A stretch of DNA of 6,889 nucleotides from the NCBI GenBank assembly GCA_905214175.1, contig CAJMLD010000083.1, positions 1 to 6,889 of the forward strand, given 5' to 3'. This document shows positions 4,282 through 6,889 of this stretch, piece after piece (within the stretch, counting starts at the first letter, position 1; every line of letters starts with the position of its first letter). The notes below the pieces were generated by a model. That model worked only from the letters and a program-made list of their open reading frames with translations, was not told the DNA's origin and did no database searches. Source of the DNA: an uncultured bacterium (GTDB taxonomy: Bacteria > Actinomycetota > Coriobacteriia > Coriobacteriales > Atopobiaceae). A program made the translations under genes and the position numbers.

Positions 4282-6167
4282 CGCTCGACGAACTCGTAGC
4301 CGTAACGGGAGCGCAGCCAGGCAACGGTATGAGGCGTAGCGCCCTCGCTGAGGTAGATGGTCGTATCCGCGGAGTCTTCGCCAGGCGCCGTTAGAGAGAG
4401 GCTCACGCTCGCGAGGTAGGGGGTATCCACCGTCGCCCCCAAAGAGTTGCTCGTGGTTGTCCAATACTGATACGTTCCGGCGGAGTCATAGAGGCTGGTC
4501 GTCAGTTGATACAACGGCATCGCGCATACCGCGCCATGCTCGTTAATGTCCTGGTTGAGCGCATTGCGGAAGGCAGCGTAGTCCGCAGGCAAGATCTCTC
4601 CGCTGCGCCAGGGAGCGTCCTCCTGGGAGTCTGGCGCGTATTCCTCATAGGCAATCGTCACAGACGACGAGCCTGCGTCGAGAAGGACCGCGTCAACCTG
4701 GGAGCGGAGCGCCTCCTCGGTTGCAGGGTCGTTGGCGAAGTCCATGAGTGCCTGAGCGGCCTTGCTGCCAGTGCTTGGCTCGCCGTTATCGTTGAGGGGA
4801 ATGGCGTACTGACGAGAAATACTGCTACCGTCCTTCATCTGATACGAAATCATCTCTGAGTAGATGTTTGATGGCACTGGCTCGTCGCCGACATTGGAGG
4901 AAGCCGCCAGCAGGCTGTGCAGCTGGATCACGCGGGTAATGTTTTCCTCACCCTCAAAAGGTATCGAAATCGACGAGACGGTTGCGCGCTGGACGTCTGC
5001 GGGGTTGGGCACGTAGGCCGCAGCATCTGCGGCAGAGCCCACGCAGGCAATGCTCGCCACAAGGGCGACGCCCGTTGTTGTAACAAGAGCCGGAACGCGC
5101 TTGCGCAGGGCCTTCACGCCGTGGCCCATGATGGCCTCGATTACCGCAAAGACCAGCGCCGAGAAGACCACCGGCAAGACGCATGCCAGCTGGGGAGAGA
5201 CGCCATAGAGCACCGCGACCATCCGTGCGGGGGTGCTATAGCGGTACGAGAGGGACCACGAAAGCACAAGCCCCGCGGCAGCAAACCCAACGAGTATGCT
5301 GACCAGCGCGCTTATCGCAGTGCGCACGGCGGGGATCACATATGCGTCGCCCGCGCGCTCAAGGTTGCGACGGGAGAAGGCCAACCCCGCCGCTGCCGCG
5401 CAGGCAACGCCCACGATCGCGTAAACGACAACTGCCTGCCCCAGCGCCGCGCCGCAGCCGGGATCGGGGAAGGGGTAGGTGCTTGCCCACGAGGTAACGA
5501 GCTGCAGAAGGCGCACGAGCGGGCTTGCCCAATCGAGCTCGGCGGCGGACGCCAACGACACCGATGGCGCAACGAGACTGCAGAGGGCCTCCGCGAACTG
5601 CCGCGCAGCATACGCGTAGAAGTTGACGAGGAAGTAGCACAGCAGCGCAAAGACCGGCCGGCCCGCAAGCTGCGCGCACAGGGTAGCGATGCCGCCAAAG
5701 GTCACGATGAGCAGGGCGTGCCCTGCCATCCAGGGAAGTATCGCAAGCGCGTCCCGCCCAAAGCTGAGCGCCATGGCAAAGACAAGGCCGGCTATGCCCA
5801 CGGCAACAAGGAGCGGTATCACGCCAGCAAGGGCAACTGCAAGGAAGGTGGACCTTCTCCGCAACGGAATCATGCCGTAGAGCTGCACCGCCCTGCGGTC
5901 GTACATCCAGGAGAACGCGCTGCAAACCATCGCAAACGAGACGACCGCAGATAACACCACGACAGCCGTACCAGACTGCGCAAGCTCATACGCGGGATTT
6001 GCGGGCGGTGTTGGCCCGGCAATTCTCAGCGCAAGCGGAACAAGCCAGAAGAGCCAGACGATGAGGTAACCCACCCCAATGTACAGATGCCTCTGGCAGA
6101 CGTCGAGAAAGAGCCCGAGCGCCGGCGAGGAAGCGCGGCGCCCCTCCTGCATCTCACATGATGCCAT
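4278..6167 (-). CDS. ABC transporter permease with large C-terminal extracytoplasmic domain
   Basis: The 629-residue protein has about nine hydrophobic segments, roughly at 28-50, 67-88, 107-135, 141-165, 171-197, 243-264, 284-306, 317-347 and 358-381. After the last comes a soluble, Ser/Thr/Asp-rich domain (382-629) predicted to lie outside the membrane. It is the likely membrane partner of the ATPase just upstream. The ATG at 6167 is chosen because GGAGG (6176-6180) lies 8 nt before it; this start overlaps the ATPase end by 14 nt, suggesting translational coupling. Longer in-frame starts lie inside the ATPase gene and are rejected. The layout resembles Firmicutes/Coriobacteriia permeases next to YtrB-type ATPases, and the tail may belong to a family such as DUF6449, which I cannot verify. 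The substrate is unknown; antimicrobial peptide response or export is a guess by analogy. Confidence 0.85.
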   Translation of the reverse strand: MASCEMQEGRRASSPALGLFLDVCQRHLYIGVGYLIVWLFWLVPLALRIAGPTPPANPAYELAQSGTAVVVLSAVVSFAMVCSAFSWMYDRRAVQLYGMIPLRRRSTFLAVALAGVIPLLVAVGIAGLVFAMALSFGRDALAILPWMAGHALLIVTFGGIATLCAQLAGRPVFALLCYFLVNFYAYAARQFAEALCSLVAPSVSLASAAELDWASPLVRLLQLVTSWASTYPFPDPGCGAALGQAVVVYAIVGVACAAAAGLAFSRRNLERAGDAYVIPAVRTAISALVSILVGFAAAGLVLSWSLSYRYSTPARMVAVLYGVSPQLACVLPVVFSALVFAVIEAIMGHGVKALRKRVPALVTTTGVALVASIACVGSAADAAAYVPNPADVQRATVSSISIPFEGEENITRVIQLHSLLAASSNVGDEPVPSNIYSEMISYQMKDGSSISRQYAIPLNDNGEPSTGSKAAQALMDFANDPATEEALRSQVDAVLLDAGSSSVTIAYEEYAPDSQEDAPWRSGEILPADYAAFRNALNQDINEHGAVCAMPLYQLTTSLYDSAGTYQYWTTTSNSLGATVDTPYLASVSLSLTAPGEDSADTTIYLSEGATPHTVAWLRSRYGYEFVER

Positions 6168-6889
6168 CGTCATCGCCTCCAAGCTCGCAGATGAACCGCT
6201 CTTCCAGGGAGAGTGGCAGAACCTCGAGGTAGGACGGGTGCAGGGCGGCAAGCGCCTCTCGCACCTCGCCCGCGCTGCCGCGCACAAGCAGCGTGAGCAC
6301 ACGGCCCTCGTTGGATTGTCGGATAACATTGAGGTCATCGGGCAGGACCGCGCCCTCGGGCAGGACCATCTGCACCTTTGCGACGCCCTCCGAGGGCTGG
6401 GAGAGGTCGACCTCCTCGCGCATCGTGCCCTTGGCCATGATGCCCAGATGGTCGCAGACGCCCTCGAGCTCGCGCAGGTTGTGACTGGTCACGAGCACCG
6501 TAAGGCCGCGTTCCACAACATCCTCGAGCACCAGGCGCCACATGTGCCTTCTGGCGAGAGGATCGATGCCATCCATGGGCTCGTCGAGCAGCAGGACCTC
6601 GGCGCGAATGGAGAGCGCGAGCCATATGGCCGCCTGTGCTCGCATGCCGCGGCTGAGCTTGCGAAGCGGCTTTGCGTGGTCGATCTCGAAGTGCTTCTCC
6701 AGCTCGAAGTAACGCGCGAGGTCAAAGCCGGGAAACACCGCGCGGTAGAAGTCCGCCATGCCGTCCGCGCTCTCAGAGCCAATGAAGTAGGGCTCGCTGG
6801 GGACGCAGGCGATGCGTGCCTTGACGCTGGGATTCTCGAAGACCTTTTCGCCCAGGACAAAGACGTCACCGGAGGTGGGGCGCATGACG
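6154..6889 (-). CDS. ABC transporter ATP-binding protein, 5' end missing
   Basis: The gene runs off the right window edge, so Walker A and the start are absent. The visible part begins within VMRPTSGDVFVLG, the segment that normally follows the Walker A helix. Counting from the methionine at 6885: signature LSRGM (77-81), Walker B VLLLDE (97-102), D-loop IDP (107-109) and the switch histidine in VTSHNL (H135). The Q-loop position reads VPSEP (28-32), with no glutamine, a variation also found in some YtrB-like subunits. The C-terminal ~90 residues end in SLEERFICELGG and an acidic tail. It should power the permease encoded next, with which it overlaps by 14 nt. The single nucleotide-binding domain and half-cassette layout suggest a homodimer. 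A GntR-type regulator often precedes such pairs, but none is visible here. Confidence 0.92.
   Translation of the reverse strand, partial: VMRPTSGDVFVLGEKVFENPSVKARIACVPSEPYFIGSESADGMADFYRAVFPGFDLARYFELEKHFEIDHAKPLRKLSRGMRAQAAIWLALSIRAEVLLLDEPMDGIDPLARRHMWRLVLEDVVERGLTVLVTSHNLRELEGVCDHLGIMAKGTMREEVDLSQPSEGVAKVQMVLPEGAVLPDDLNVIRQSNEGRVLTLLVRGSAGEVREALAALHPSYLEVLPLSLEERFICELGGDDDGIM

Noticed and set aside
4917..5954. 345-codon plus-strand open frame opposite the permease
   Set aside because: The composition is Arg/His/Gly/Ala-rich with no domain signature; it is the complement of membrane-segment codons in the permease gene.
6168..6338. Longer permease frame starting at 6338
   Set aside because: It lies wholly inside the ATPase gene, reads as Arg/Cys/Pro-rich shadow sequence, and has no supporting ribosome binding site; the 6167 start has a well-spaced GGAGG.
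1..6889. CRISPR array, tRNA, rRNA or transposase gene
   Set aside because: There are no regularly spaced direct repeats, no cloverleaf-like sequence and no DDE or recombinase motifs in any frame I examined; the repeats present are isolated inverted repeats.

Overview
The window is a GC-rich chromosomal segment in which every supported gene is on the minus strand, so transcription runs from high to low coordinates. I infer a Coriobacteriia-type actinobacterium (Olsenella/Collinsella/Atopobium relatives). The basis is base composition, the flavour of the GlyA N-terminus and RF1, and the order prfA-prmC-tsaC-glyA, which is also common in Firmicutes. No rRNA gene or other decisive marker is present, so the assignment is moderate.

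In transcription order, the right third (6889 to 4278) holds a two-gene ABC transporter cassette. A 5'-truncated ATP-binding subunit is followed, with a 14-nt overlap, by a large permease with about nine membrane segments and a C-terminal extracytoplasmic domain of about 250 residues. The permease stop codon lies inside a perfect 31-bp palindrome. After a gap of about 160 bp comes a translation and one-carbon gene cluster: prfA (release factor RF1), prmC (the methyltransferase that modifies the release-factor GGQ glutamine), tsaC/ywlC (threonylcarbamoyl-AMP synthase for tRNA t6A37) and the start of glyA (serine hydroxymethyltransferase). PrmC is the enzyme expected to methylate Gln233 of this PrfA.

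The cluster is unusually spread out. Its three internal gaps are about 413, 237 and 240 bp and contain no convincing genes, but they are full of inverted repeats. prfA-prmC holds a 150-bp element bounded by 23-bp perfect inverted repeats and a separate 14-bp-stem hairpin. prmC-tsaC holds a 60-bp element with 12-bp perfect inverted ends and an internal stem-loop. tsaC-glyA holds several hairpins, one of them directly beside the glyA ribosome binding site. None of the terminator-like stems has a U-tract.

Two coding oddities stand out. PrmC carries an acidic, proline/alanine-rich insertion of about 65 residues between its N-terminal part and methyltransferase motif I. The glyA reading frame matches GlyA well up to Gly123 and then, at about position 85, abruptly stops looking like GlyA although it stays open to the window edge; this is either a real rearrangement or an assembly chimera. 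I see no CRISPR array, tRNA, rRNA, transposase gene or clear new defence or metabolic system.
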